A stretch of DNA of 64,000 nucleotides, taken from positions 62,001 through 126,000 of the forward strand of contig NZ_SADB01000001.1 of assembly GCF_009669305.1 (NCBI RefSeq), read 5' to 3'. Below are positions 8,127 through 16,810 of this stretch, one piece after another. Source of the stretch: Ancylomarina sp. 16SWW S1-10-2. Its GTDB lineage: Bacteria; Bacteroidota; Bacteroidia; Bacteroidales; Marinifilaceae. The notes beneath the pieces are model-generated. The model did not search any database. It was not told the DNA's origin and was given only the letters and a program-made list of their open reading frames with translations. Made by a program: the position numbers and the translations under genes. Position 1 is the first letter of the stretch. Every line of letters starts with the position of its first letter.

Positions 8127-8192
8127 ATGGAGTTGAAGCTAATCGATAAGCGATTTACTCCTGAGTTAAAATACAAACAAGAAAGAACGTGA
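8127..8192 (+). CDS. possible 21-codon leader ORF overlapping the next start codon
   Basis: An ATG at 8127 opens a 21-codon frame that ends in TGA at 8190-8192, overlapping the GTG start at 8189-8191 by two bases. Such GTGA overlaps often mark translational coupling. There is no homology evidence and no clear ribosome-binding site, so this may be chance. Confidence 0.2.
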   Translation: MELKLIDKRFTPELKYKQERT

Positions 8193-9601
8193 AGAGATTT
8201 TTAACACACCCTATATTCCCAATATTATCTGAAATTGTAACACAAGAAAACCTTGAGTCTTATGTGATTGGAGGTTTTGTGAGAGATCTTTTTCTTGAAA
8301 GAAAATCGAAGGACATTGACATTGTTGTGATTGGCAGCGGAATTGAATTAGCTAAAAAAGTTGCTAAAAAAGCGGGTAATACAAATGTGTCTATTTTTAA
8401 GAGTTATGGCACAGCCATGCTTAAATATAAAGGATTTGAGATCGAATTTGTAGGCGCTCGTAAAGAGTCATATCAAAGAGAATCGCGTAATCCTATTGTA
8501 GAAGATGGCACATTAGATGATGATCAAAAACGTAGAGATTTTACTATTAATGCACTAGCATTGAGCTTACATAAAGATAATTTTGGTGAACTTTTAGATC
8601 CATTTGGCGGTGTAGAAGATCTTCAACGCAAAATTATTAAAACACCTCAAGACCCAATCATCACTTTCTCGGATGATCCTTTGAGAATGATGCGAGCGAT
8701 TCGCTTTGCAAGTCAATTGAATTTTAAAATAGCAGATGTTACTTTCCAGGCAATTAAGGCTAATAAAGACAGAATTCATATCATCACCAAGGAACGAATT
8801 GTTGAAGAAATGAATAAGATTGTTATGTCAGCTAAACCGTCAATCGGATTCAAATTACTTGATGAAGCTGGTTTACTTCAGATTATTTTTCCTGAGTTTG
8901 GAAAATTAAAAGGTAGAGAAACTAGAGATGGCATTAGTCATAAAGACAACTTTTACCATACACTTGAGGTACTTGATAACCTATGCTGCCATTCTGACAA
9001 TTTATGGCTTCGTTGGTCAGCTTTACTTCATGACATTGCAAAACCCAAAACAAAGAAATTCGTAAAAGGTACAGGTTGGACTTTTCATGCTCACAATTTT
9101 ATTGGAGAGAAAATGATTCCAAAGATCTTTAAGAATATGAAGCTGCCTTTGAACGAAAAAATGAAATACGTTCAAAAAATGGTTTCCTTACATATGCGCC
9201 CCATTGTACTAGCTCAAGAAATTGTAACTGACTCTGCTATTCGCCGTTTACTTTTTGATGCAGGCGATGATATTGATGACTTAATGCTTTTGTGCGAGGC
9301 TGATATTACATCGAAAAATGAAGCAAAAGTCAAAAAATTCCTTGAGAATTTTAGTTTGGTACGTACCAAACTAAAAGAGGTTGAAGAAAAAGATACCATT
9401 AGAAATTTTCAACCACCTATTAGTGGAGAAGAAATTATTAGCACCTTTAATCTACGTCCTTCTAGAGTTATTGGAGATATTAAAATGGCAATAAAAGATG
9501 CAATTCTCGATGGAGAAATTCAAAACAATCATGAAGACGCCTATCAATACATGCTAAAGAAAGGCAAAGAACTTGGTTTAAAAACCGACGAAAAAAAATA
9601 A
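8189..9601 (+). CDS. cca: CCA tRNA nucleotidyltransferase / poly(A)-polymerase-type with HD domain
   Basis: A 470-residue class II nucleotidyltransferase. The catalytic head has GGFVRDLFL (about 28-36) and the metal-binding DIDIVV (about 42-47), followed by the RRDFTINALAL motif (about 115-125) used in template-free base selection. An HD phosphohydrolase domain follows (LLHDIAKPKTKK, about 283-294) with the histidine pairs of the family. It probably adds CCA to tRNA 3' ends; the HD part may remove 2',3'-cyclic phosphates. The start is GTG; no ATG is available without truncating the first beta-strand, and the family N-terminus begins here. It stands alone and ends with a strong terminator. Confidence 0.9.
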   Translation: MKRFLTHPIFPILSEIVTQENLESYVIGGFVRDLFLERKSKDIDIVVIGSGIELAKKVAKKAGNTNVSIFKSYGTAMLKYKGFEIEFVGARKESYQRESRNPIVEDGTLDDDQKRRDFTINALALSLHKDNFGELLDPFGGVEDLQRKIIKTPQDPIITFSDDPLRMMRAIRFASQLNFKIADVTFQAIKANKDRIHIITKERIVEEMNKIVMSAKPSIGFKLLDEAGLLQIIFPEFGKLKGRETRDGISHKDNFYHTLEVLDNLCCHSDNLWLRWSALLHDIAKPKTKKFVKGTGWTFHAHNFIGEKMIPKIFKNMKLPLNEKMKYVQKMVSLHMRPIVLAQEIVTDSAIRRLLFDAGDDIDDLMLLCEADITSKNEAKVKKFLENFSLVRTKLKEVEEKDTIRNFQPPISGEEIISTFNLRPSRVIGDIKMAIKDAILDGEIQNNHEDAYQYMLKKGKELGLKTDEKK

Positions 9602-9605
9602 AAAA

Positions 9606-9639
9606 AAAAGCTCGAATAACACATTCGAGCTTTTTTTTA
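9606..9639 (+). terminator. intrinsic terminator after the CCA nucleotidyltransferase gene
   Basis: The stem AAGCTCGAAT / ATTCGAGCTT with a 5-nt loop is followed by eight T residues, directly after the stop codon. Confidence 0.88.
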
Positions 9640-9750
9640 CTTCTAATTTTTAATCAATATAGATATAGATACCACAACAACAAAAAGGCATATTATATCT
9701 ATTTTTGCGGCGTCAAAATTACATTTCCATTAGCAACCTAACACAACAAG

Positions 9751-11190
9751 ATGGCTTACGTTGACAACACCATGATTATCCGAAGAGATTTATTAGCAAA
9801 AATGGCTGAACTCTTTAATGAAGAAAAACTTGTTTCAGATATTGATAGAGTGCCTTTGATTATGGCTCCTAGAAACAGAGCAAAAACTGATCGCTGCTGT
9901 GTATTCAAAGAAAGAGTGATTATCAAAGAAAAATTTATTCCTCTTTTGGGTTTCGAATTAAAAGAAGATCGTGATGAACTTAAAACTTTAGCCGAATATG
10001 CTAAAGAAGCTCTTGTGAGAGAAAAACCAATAGAAAAAATTCTTACCGTGGTAGATGAAGCTTGCACCTCTTGTGTAAAAAATTCATATATCGTAACGAA
10101 TCTTTGTAAAGGTTGTGTGGCTCATCCATGTATGATGAATTGCCCTAAAGAAGCTATTAGTTGGAATGCAAATGGTCAAGCACAAATTAACCCAGAAACT
10201 TGCGTTAACTGTGGTATTTGCATGAGTGTTTGTCCATATCATTCAATTATATTCATGCCAGTACCTTGCGAAAATGCATGCCCAGTTGGTGCTATTTCCA
10301 AAAACGAGTACGGTATAGAGCATATCGACGAAGAAAAATGTATCGATTGTGGTAAATGTATCACAGCTTGTCCATTTGGTTCAATTATGGAGAATTCTCA
10401 AATTATAGATGTCATGAAATCTCTGAAATCTGAACAAGAAACAATTGCCTTGGTTGCTCCTGCTCTTTATGGTCAATTCAAATATAATACAGAGAATGTA
10501 ATTGGTGCCATAAAAGAACTTGGCTTTAAAGATGTTATTGAAGTTGCAAAAGGTGCCAATACGACTACTATAAACGAAGCAAACGAATTACTAGAACGAC
10601 TAGAAAATAATGATCCTTTCATGACAACATCATGTTGTCCTGCTTATGTTTCTGCAGTTAAGAAGCATATCCCCGAAATGGAGAAATATGTTTCTCATAC
10701 TAAGAGTCCTATGTACTACACGGCAGAGTTAGCAAAAGAGCAATATCCCAACGCTAAATTTGTATTTATTGGTCCCTGTATCGCTAAACGTCGAGAAGGT
10801 ATGTCTGACCCAAATATCGATCTCGTAATGACTTTTGAAGAGCTTTCAGGCTTATTCACTGGTTGGAATATCAATATTAATGGTGATGCTATAGAACTTG
10901 ATCGTAGTATTAAAGATCATGGTCGAGCTTATGCTGCAAGTGGTGGCGTTGCTCAATCTGTTCTTGAAGTTAAGCCATACGTTAACATTAAACCAGTTAT
11001 CGTTGATGGTCTTGATAAAAAGAAGATCAATATGCTTAAAGCTTTTGCAAAAACAGGAAAAACAAGTGGTAACTTTATTGAAGTTATGGCTTGTGAAGGA
11101 GGTTGTATAGCAGGACCTAGCTCAAATTACGATGCTAAAACGGGAATGAAAATTTATCAAAATAGCTTAAAAAAATTCAAAGAAAATTAA
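9751..11190 (+). CDS. [FeFe] hydrogenase, group-B-like, monomeric
   Basis: A 479-residue iron-only hydrogenase. The N-terminal ~140 residues include a Cys-rich segment (CTSCVKN, CKGCVAHPCMMNCP), followed by two [4Fe-4S] ferredoxin motifs, CVNCGICMSVCP at ~151 and CIDCGKCITACP at ~197. The H-cluster motifs are L1 TSCCPAY (293), L2 GPCIAKRRE (341) and L3 EVMACEGGCIAG (444). The four cluster cysteines are kept. L2 begins with Gly where the classic catalytic enzymes have Met, and L3 ends GPSS rather than GGGQ; both are, to my knowledge, features of the group B branch. It probably exchanges electrons between ferredoxin and protons/H2 or senses H2. The maturases HydE, HydF and HydG are not in the window. 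A TAttTTTG box at 9700-9707 may be its promoter. Confidence 0.88.
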   Translation: MAYVDNTMIIRRDLLAKMAELFNEEKLVSDIDRVPLIMAPRNRAKTDRCCVFKERVIIKEKFIPLLGFELKEDRDELKTLAEYAKEALVREKPIEKILTVVDEACTSCVKNSYIVTNLCKGCVAHPCMMNCPKEAISWNANGQAQINPETCVNCGICMSVCPYHSIIFMPVPCENACPVGAISKNEYGIEHIDEEKCIDCGKCITACPFGSIMENSQIIDVMKSLKSEQETIALVAPALYGQFKYNTENVIGAIKELGFKDVIEVAKGANTTTINEANELLERLENNDPFMTTSCCPAYVSAVKKHIPEMEKYVSHTKSPMYYTAELAKEQYPNAKFVFIGPCIAKRREGMSDPNIDLVMTFEELSGLFTGWNININGDAIELDRSIKDHGRAYAASGGVAQSVLEVKPYVNIKPVIVDGLDKKKINMLKAFAKTGKTSGNFIEVMACEGGCIAGPSSNYDAKTGMKIYQNSLKKFKEN

Positions 11191-11206
11191 TATATCAAGC
11201 TACTAG

Positions 11207-11238
11207 AAAAAAGCATGGATCAGATCCATGCTTTTTTT
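11207..11238. terminator. bidirectional terminator between hydrogenase and glycosyltransferase
   Basis: The perfect stem AAGCATGGAT / ATCCATGCTT is flanked by an A-run on the left and a T-run on the right, so it can end transcripts from both convergent genes. Confidence 0.88.
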
Positions 11239-11245
11239 GTTAATA

Positions 11246-12514
11246 CTAATGTGTCTTTTCGTATTCTCTATATATTTCAAGTAATTCCTTTGCGGAATAA
11301 ACACCTTTGGTAATTATACCTAAATCTTTAAGCAAGAGTTTCGCACTTACAATCACACTCTCCTCTTCCATAAATTGTTCGTGAACATTATTCAAATACT
11401 TTAGAACTTTAAAAGCATTAAATGCACCAAAGAACTTCTTTCTAAACGTATCGATGGAAGCACAATTGCGATTAATTTCATCTAAAGCTTCAAAAAAATT
11501 ATCCTCCTTTAAATAGCTTCGAACAGGACCTGGTAATTCTACTATCAACTTATGAATAAAAGTCTCTTCATCCACTCCGAAAAAATCATCAACTCTATCG
11601 AAAAAAACTTTTAAATCCTTAAAAGCAGCATAGTTATAATTCTTATAGTTACTTATACCTTCACTTACAAAAGTAGACATCGCTTTCCCTGTACCAAAAG
11701 GTACTCTATCCGATGTACGAGGAGAAGGAATAACACGGGTATGCTTAATTTCATAAAACTTTCCTAAAGCAATAATCTTTTGTAGAAAATAGAAATCTTC
11801 TCCAGCTTGGCGACGATTCATTCCACCTTGTTTAATGTAAGCATTGGCAGATACAGCAAAACTTGAACCAACCGTATGATAGGCATGTGGATGACCAGTA
11901 AAACGCATTGCCAGCATATAATATCGCAAGTAAAGTTCATATTGAGCAATCGAATTATATATCAACTCACTAAACGCTTCTCCTTCGAGAGGATGCTCAT
12001 AAAAGATGTTTGCACCATTTGCCTTGGGGTACTTTTTAAATAACTTCTCTATTTCGGTAAAGTAATTGGTATCACACGAAGAATCAGCATCATAACCTGT
12101 AATAATACCATTAGGCTTTCCAATTTTATTAAAACGACTCACAGCCTCATCCATAGCGATCTTACGTGCCAAACCAACTCCTGCTGATTTCTTTGGCAAG
12201 TTTGGCTGATGAATTAAATAGAACTTTAACTTGTTATCCTCATGGTCGACAAGCCATTCTTCAAAATCAGAAATCGTTTTGTCATTCTGCTTTAAAACCT
12301 CATCCGAAGCGAGTTCTCCTGAATTTACAATGACAATGACTTCAACATTGAAACTTGGTCGATCACAAAGCCACAAAGCCTGCAAGCTCGAAATTAAATC
12401 AGGCTCATCATAGCAAGGAATCGTAACAACAAGTCCAAGGTTTTCTGGAACCTCACTATTTATATAATCAGGAAAAACTTGTTGCTTTTTAAGGTATTTA
12501 TCTGCGAAACTCAT
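11246..12514 (-). CDS. family 2 glycosyltransferase
   Basis: A 422-residue GT-A-fold enzyme without membrane helices. The fold begins at LGLVVTIPCYDEP (about 27-39), the metal/nucleotide-sugar site is GYDADSS (about 145-151), and an acidic GEDFYF (about 240) probably supplies the catalytic base. It should transfer a sugar from a nucleotide sugar to an unknown acceptor, possibly a surface glycan. No other glycan genes lie beside it, which limits prediction. The C-terminal ~130 residues form a helical extension that I do not recognise. It converges on the hydrogenase gene, sharing a terminator. Confidence 0.8.
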   Translation of the reverse strand: MSFADKYLKKQQVFPDYINSEVPENLGLVVTIPCYDEPDLISSLQALWLCDRPSFNVEVIVIVNSGELASDEVLKQNDKTISDFEEWLVDHEDNKLKFYLIHQPNLPKKSAGVGLARKIAMDEAVSRFNKIGKPNGIITGYDADSSCDTNYFTEIEKLFKKYPKANGANIFYEHPLEGEAFSELIYNSIAQYELYLRYYMLAMRFTGHPHAYHTVGSSFAVSANAYIKQGGMNRRQAGEDFYFLQKIIALGKFYEIKHTRVIPSPRTSDRVPFGTGKAMSTFVSEGISNYKNYNYAAFKDLKVFFDRVDDFFGVDEETFIHKLIVELPGPVRSYLKEDNFFEALDEINRNCASIDTFRKKFFGAFNAFKVLKYLNNVHEQFMEEESVIVSAKLLLKDLGIITKGVYSAKELLEIYREYEKTH

Positions 12515-12593
12515 TGGTCTACATTCTATAGTTTAAACTTTCTTTGCAATATGCATAATAAGGCTGATTAATCAATAGCGGCCACAAAATAAA

Positions 12594-12625
12594 AAAGGGC
12601 AGAAAGCTATTAACCTCTGCCCTTT
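12594..12625 (-). terminator. intrinsic terminator of the skp-like gene
   Basis: On the minus strand the stem AAAGGGCAGA / TCTGCCCTTT with a 12-nt loop is followed by a U-run, 20 bp after the stop codon. Confidence 0.85.
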
Positions 12626-12644
12626 AATTAAATATTTGTTGCTC

Positions 12645-13220
12645 TTATTTCTTATATCTAGCATTTAAACCATCAATAATATCTTTAGTAATATCTAAGC
12701 CATCAGCAGAATACAATACTGTTCCACCCTTAGTTGTACTAATAATCATGCTAAATTTATGCTTTGTATTATATAACTTTAAGTAGTTAGTCACACTATC
12801 GAATAAACGCTTTGAATTCTCATTTTGCTCAGCCATTAATTCAGCACTTAATTTTCTATCAAGTTGATCTAAATTTTGTTTCTTAGCCAATAAGTCTCTT
12901 TGTGCTTTCTCTGCACGATCGCGATTAAGATAACCATTGTTTTGTATTTTACGCTGAAATTCAGCAGCTTCTTTTTCTAATTTCTGAGCTTTAAAATTAA
13001 AATTAGTTTTAGAATCTTCTTGTTTCTTAAGAAACTTTTCATTTAAATCGACAGAAAAATTATAATTCGATAATAATGAATCTGTATTCACATACACAAC
13101 AGTACCATCTCCAGCAATAGATTTCATTTCGGCTTTATCTCCATCAGAGAAATGTAAAAAGAATAAAACTCCAACAGCAACAATTAAGACTGCATTAATA
13201 ACAGTAGATAAATTTTTCAT
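12645..13220 (-). CDS. OmpH/Skp-family chaperone-like protein
   Basis: A 191-residue protein with an N-terminal hydrophobic segment (about 5-23) followed by the Skp-type layout: a short strand VVYVNTDSLLSNY, a long charged coiled coil (about 58-140) and a closing strand pair (FSMIISTTKGGTVLYSADGLDIT). Skp proteins hold unfolded outer-membrane proteins in the periplasm. No clear signal-peptidase site follows the hydrophobic segment, so it may stay anchored in the inner membrane. It is a third, separate paralogue of the two Skp genes beside bamA in this window. It is monocistronic, with its own terminator. Confidence 0.85.
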   Translation of the reverse strand: MKNLSTVINAVLIVAVGVLFFLHFSDGDKAEMKSIAGDGTVVYVNTDSLLSNYNFSVDLNEKFLKKQEDSKTNFNFKAQKLEKEAAEFQRKIQNNGYLNRDRAEKAQRDLLAKKQNLDQLDRKLSAELMAEQNENSKRLFDSVTNYLKLYNTKHKFSMIISTTKGGTVLYSADGLDITKDIIDGLNARYKK

Positions 13221-13593
13221 GTTTTATTATTTGATTTTAAATGTCAATCTGAAAAGAAAAACTCTATTCAGAAAAATTTGTCTTTAAATATAATCTCCAT
13301 TGAAATTATTTTTCTAGACAAATAACAGTATATATTAATTGATTTAGGTCGTATACACACAAGCCAAAATAAATAAAAACTTCACGTTCCAAGAAATTGT
13401 GACTTAAGCCTAGCAAATATAAGTTTTTAATGATAATGGAAAAAGTTCTGATATAGATTTTTCTATTAATAGTGGAAAATAACTGCTTATTCAAAATCAA
13501 TCAAATTAGCTGACAAACATCATTCTTTTTATTTCTCTTTAAATATACTTTTAGCTAATAAAAAACCCTAAATTAACCTTAAAACCACAAAAA
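13221..13593. other. divergent intergenic region, no gene recognised
   Basis: 373 bp of A/T-rich sequence between the divergent skp-like and proline dehydrogenase genes must hold both promoters. I could not identify a convincing TAnnTTTG/TTTG pair for either gene. A 64-codon minus-strand frame here lacks any protein-like features. Confidence 0.5.
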
Positions 13594-14502
13594 ATGTTTA
13601 ATAAAATAATTGCAGCAAGCCTCCCATACATGCCAAAAAGGCTAGTTTGGATATTTTCTAAAAGATATATTGCGGGAGAAACGATTAACGATGCCATTAA
13701 AGCATCTCAAGATTTAAATGCACAAGGCATAAAAGTCACTATCGATCTTTTAGGAGAATTTATTGAAGATTTAAATCAAGCCACAGAAAATAGAGATGCC
13801 TATTTGAATATCATTGAGGCTTTCGAAAAAAATAAAATTGATGGAAACTACTCCGTAAAACCAACATTCTTTGGTTTACTAATCGATCCTGAAGCTTGTT
13901 ATGAAAACATAAGAACTGTAGTTGCCAAAGCAGCAGAATACAATAATTTCATACGAATTGATATGGAAGATTCATCATGCGTGGATAAAGAAATTGACAT
14001 CTTTAGACGTTTGAAAAAGGAATTCCCCAACAATGTTGGTCTAGTTATTCAAGCTTATCTTAGACGTACCTTTTCAGACATTAATAACATGCTGGATATT
14101 AAAAAAGAAACGAGCCTTAACTTCCGTTTATGCAAAGGTATTTACGTAGAACCAAAAGAAGTTGCTTTTAAAAAATATGAAGAAGTTAATGAAAATTACA
14201 TTAAAAATTTAGACTTCATACTTAAAAATGGAATTTATCCAGGTATTGCAACTCACGACAAAAATCTAATTGAAGCAGCATACGACTTACTTGAAAAGTA
14301 CAATGTACCAAAAGATAAGTATGAGTTCCAGATGTTATATGGCGTAACGCCTGAACTAAGACAAACAATTCTTGACAAAGGTCACAACATGAGAGTATAT
14401 ATTCCTTTTGGAAAAGATTGGTTTGGATACTCAACGCGTAGACTAAAAGAAAATCCAAAAATGACAATGCTAATTATAAAAGCATTATTTAACAGAGGCT
14501 AA
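13594..14502 (+). CDS. putA: proline dehydrogenase (monofunctional)
   Basis: A 302-residue FAD-dependent TIM-barrel enzyme that oxidises proline to pyrroline-5-carboxylate and passes electrons to quinone. The family signatures are near the C-terminus: the substrate-binding YGVTPELR (about 249-256) and the stretch RVYIPFGKDWFGYSTRRLKE (269-288). In this stretch the paired arginines bind the proline carboxylate. RLCKGIY (about 178-184) holds a flavin-site lysine. The short length matches the monofunctional PRODH form rather than the large bifunctional PutA. The matching P5C dehydrogenase is not in the window. It is a single-gene unit ended by a terminator. Confidence 0.92.
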   Translation: MFNKIIAASLPYMPKRLVWIFSKRYIAGETINDAIKASQDLNAQGIKVTIDLLGEFIEDLNQATENRDAYLNIIEAFEKNKIDGNYSVKPTFFGLLIDPEACYENIRTVVAKAAEYNNFIRIDMEDSSCVDKEIDIFRRLKKEFPNNVGLVIQAYLRRTFSDINNMLDIKKETSLNFRLCKGIYVEPKEVAFKKYEEVNENYIKNLDFILKNGIYPGIATHDKNLIEAAYDLLEKYNVPKDKYEFQMLYGVTPELRQTILDKGHNMRVYIPFGKDWFGYSTRRLKENPKMTMLIIKALFNRG

Positions 14503-14505
14503 GAC

Positions 14506-14540
14506 AAAAAAAGCGGTGATAAAATCACCGCTTTATTTTT
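14506..14540. terminator. bidirectional terminator after proline dehydrogenase
   Basis: The perfect stem AAAGCGGTGAT / ATCACCGCTTT with a 3-nt loop has an A-run on the left and a T-rich run on the right, and serves both convergent genes. Confidence 0.85.
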
Positions 14541-15246
14541 ATTTCTTTTTCACACCATACTTATACATCTGCTGAAGAATCTTAACCTCTTCATCCGATG
14601 CCATGGCATCAGAAATTTTCATCTTTCTTTTGCGTTTCAACCTTTTAAGCTCTGGTAAAGTTCGTGTGGTACTCACTCCAGCAGTCATTTCGGTAGGTAT
14701 CATTGTTTTATTCTCAATAGCACTTACATGGTTTTTAATAAGCAAATCTGTATTTGCTTTTGCATCCATTTTCTCAGGTCTCTTAGTTAAAGCCTCATAA
14801 GTTGCAGAATTCACATTATTTTTTGCTCTAACATAATCAGGTGTATTTATCTTAGCATTTTGAAATGCTTCTTTAAAATCACCAAAACGAGGTAAAATTA
14901 AAACCTCACGAAGCGCTATAGTATCCTTTGCTAAAAACACCCCAAATAGATAATCCTCCTGTTGTAGCGTATCGCTAACTACAACATCTACATCGTGATA
15001 ACCAACAAACGAATATTTGATTGTATCACCAGAATTTACCCAGAAAGAAAACTTTCCATACTCATTAGCAATACCACCACGTTTCTTATTCACCCAAAAA
15101 TGTGCATATGGTAAACCTTTTAAATCAGCCTGATCCATAACAGCTCCTGTAAAGAATATAGAATCAAGATTATATTTCTGAGCTTTAGTTTCTTTTGATA
15201 AAAACAAAGTTAAAATTATAGCACAGCAAAATATTATTTTTTTCAT
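14539..15246 (-). CDS. secreted protein with CarboxypepD_reg-like domain
   Basis: A 235-residue protein with a signal peptide (about 1-22, ending TKAQ). A CarboxypepD_reg-like beta-sandwich follows: FFTGAVMDQADLKGLPYAHF, GGIANEYGKFSFWV, GDTIKYSFVGYHD. The C-terminal ~110 residues are charged and mostly helical (ETMI... to the Lys-rich end). In Bacteroidota this domain is usually found at the front of TonB-dependent receptors; stand-alone secreted copies like this one have no assigned function. It lies 15 bp downstream of the nitroreductase gene and is probably co-transcribed with it. Confidence 0.8.
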   Translation of the reverse strand: MKKIIFCCAIILTLFLSKETKAQKYNLDSIFFTGAVMDQADLKGLPYAHFWVNKKRGGIANEYGKFSFWVNSGDTIKYSFVGYHDVDVVVSDTLQQEDYLFGVFLAKDTIALREVLILPRFGDFKEAFQNAKINTPDYVRAKNNVNSATYEALTKRPEKMDAKANTDLLIKNHVSAIENKTMIPTEMTAGVSTTRTLPELKRLKRKRKMKISDAMASDEEVKILQQMYKYGVKKK

Positions 15247-15261
15247 AAGGGAGTATTTAGT

Positions 15262-15834
15262 CTAAAGTTTAGCAATAACTAGATCTTCAAGTTTTCTTTT
15301 GGGCACATGATGCACGCCATTTTCATCTCTCCAATACTTTATATTTTCATCTTTCATTTCTTCGATTACAACTTTCTCTTTTGGTTTCCCTAAAGCTACC
15401 ACTTGGATCAATAAATAATCTTCTGAAATATGTAGTAATTCTCTAAGATTTTTCTCTTTAAATGCTCTAAGAATACAACCACCATATCCAGCTTCAACAG
15501 CTCCTAGCAACAAATTTTGAACAGCAATACCATCATCACTAAAGTAATTTTTACTCAAACGTTCATCATTTAGCATGATAACATATGCAACAGGCTGTTC
15601 TCCTTCAATTGGTCCTGCCCAATCGCTTAAATAACCAGCCCAAGCTAAATTATCAAATACCTGTTTACATAATTCTTGATTAGTCACTGTCAAATATCTT
15701 ATACTTTGTGCATTCCTTCCTGATGCTCCAAGTCTAGCCAAATCAATCCATTGCTTTAATTGTTCGTTCCCAATAATTTCGTTTTGATAAAAACGACGGT
15801 AACTTCTATTTTTTAATACGAGTTCTTTTAACAT
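15262..15834 (-). CDS. nitroreductase-family flavoprotein
   Basis: A 190-residue FMN-dependent oxidoreductase. The N-terminal KNRSYRRFYQNE carries the RSxRxF signature for FMN phosphate binding, ARLGASGRNAQSIRYL is the second FMN contact region, and VEAGYGGCILRAF is the conserved Gly-rich segment near the flavin ring. Such enzymes reduce nitro compounds, quinones or enones with NAD(P)H; the natural substrate is unknown. The protein is at the short end of the family. It precedes the CarboxypepD_reg-like gene by 15 bp on the same strand. Confidence 0.88.
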   Translation of the reverse strand: MLKELVLKNRSYRRFYQNEIIGNEQLKQWIDLARLGASGRNAQSIRYLTVTNQELCKQVFDNLAWAGYLSDWAGPIEGEQPVAYVIMLNDERLSKNYFSDDGIAVQNLLLGAVEAGYGGCILRAFKEKNLRELLHISEDYLLIQVVALGKPKEKVVIEEMKDENIKYWRDENGVHHVPKRKLEDLVIAKL

Positions 15835-16057
15835 TTGAATTCTGTCTTATTATACAATTAAAATTCTAAATTAGGTACACCTTTTTTAATAAAATTGATT
15901 ATTTCGATACTCTACATTAAGATAAGCATTTTATTACTTTTCATCAAGAGCTGAATTCTATTTAAACAACAAAACCAGAAATACTTAACTATCAGTCTTA
16001 TTCATATAAGATACAATAAACAACTCGAAATTTTACAAGTGGCTACAAATCTAAATA

Positions 16058-16084
16058 AAAAAAGCTGCTACATGCGTAACAGCT
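16058..16084 (-). terminator. intrinsic terminator of the Fe-SOD gene
   Basis: On the minus strand the stem AGCTGTTAC / GTAGCAGCT (one mismatch) with the loop GCAT is followed by seven U residues. Confidence 0.75.
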
Positions 16085-16107
16085 CTATTTTAATACAATT
16101 AAATTCT

Positions 16108-16692
16108 TTATAAATTTTCAAATCGCTTCTCTATCACTTCCCAATTAAGCGCTTCCCAAAAATTTTCAATATATTTTGGACGGGCGTTTTGAGTATCTAA
16201 ATAGTAAGCATGTTCCCATACGTCTAATGTCATTATAGGTTTCAGATTATCACACATAGGATTAGCCGCATTTGACGTTTTCACAATACTAAGTTTATTA
16301 TCTGAATCGGCAACTAACCAAACCCAACCTGAACCAAAAAGAGTTGCTCCTGCTTTTGAAAATTCCTCTTTAAATTTTTCAAAGGAACCAAAAGTATGAA
16401 CTAAAGCATCATTTAATTTATTTCCTGGTTTTCCACCACCTTTAGGTTTAAATGCCATAAAATAAAAAGTATGATTAAATACTTGTGCTGCATTATTAAA
16501 AATACCTCCATCTGATTTAAGAATAATATCAACTAAATCTGCATTCTCAAAAGGTGTTCCGCCAATTAAATTATTCAAATTGTTGACGTAAGCTTGGTGA
16601 TGTTTACCATAATGGAACTCAAGAGTTCTTTTAGAAATATGAGGTTCTAGTGCATCTAATGCATAAGGTAATTGTGGAAGTTCGTGTTTCAT
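16108..16692 (-). CDS. sodB: superoxide dismutase, iron type
   Basis: A 194-residue Fe/Mn superoxide dismutase. The metal ligands are His27 (FHYGKHHQAY), His74 (FNHTFYF), Asp157 and His161 ([10 protein letters not shown]). It has the iron-type second-sphere signature: a Gln in the first domain (NNAAQVFNH, Gln70) and no Gln at the NAANPM position in the second domain, where Mn enzymes have NQD. It turns superoxide into oxygen and peroxide in the cytosol. It lies about 120 bp downstream of an Mn-type SOD gene on the same strand, separated by a terminator, so the two are likely regulated separately. Confidence 0.94.
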   Translation of the reverse strand: MKHELPQLPYALDALEPHISKRTLEFHYGKHHQAYVNNLNNLIGGTPFENADLVDIILKSDGGIFNNAAQVFNHTFYFMAFKPKGGGKPGNKLNDALVHTFGSFEKFKEEFSKAGATLFGSGWVWLVADSDNKLSIVKTSNAANPMCDNLKPIMTLDVWEHAYYLDTQNARPKYIENFWEALNWEVIEKRFENL

Positions 16693-16742
16693 AATTTTGT
16701 TTATTTAATTTACCTAAATTTCACTATAATTATTGAATAAGG

Positions 16743-16783
16743 CAAAAAAAAGATCAACTTTTGAATAAATTCAAAAGTCGATC
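16743..16783 (-). terminator. intrinsic terminator of the Mn-SOD gene
   Basis: On the minus strand the 14-bp stem GATCGACTTTTGAA / TTCAAAAGTTGATC (one mismatch) with the loop TTTA is followed by eight U residues, between the two sod genes. Confidence 0.85.
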
Positions 16784-16810
16784 CCAAAATCAAAAAAACA
16801 ATAAACAAAA

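Noticed and set aside
13306-13500. 64-codon minus-strand frame
   Set aside because: A/T-rich, no domain, no spacing to a neighbouring gene; likely chance.
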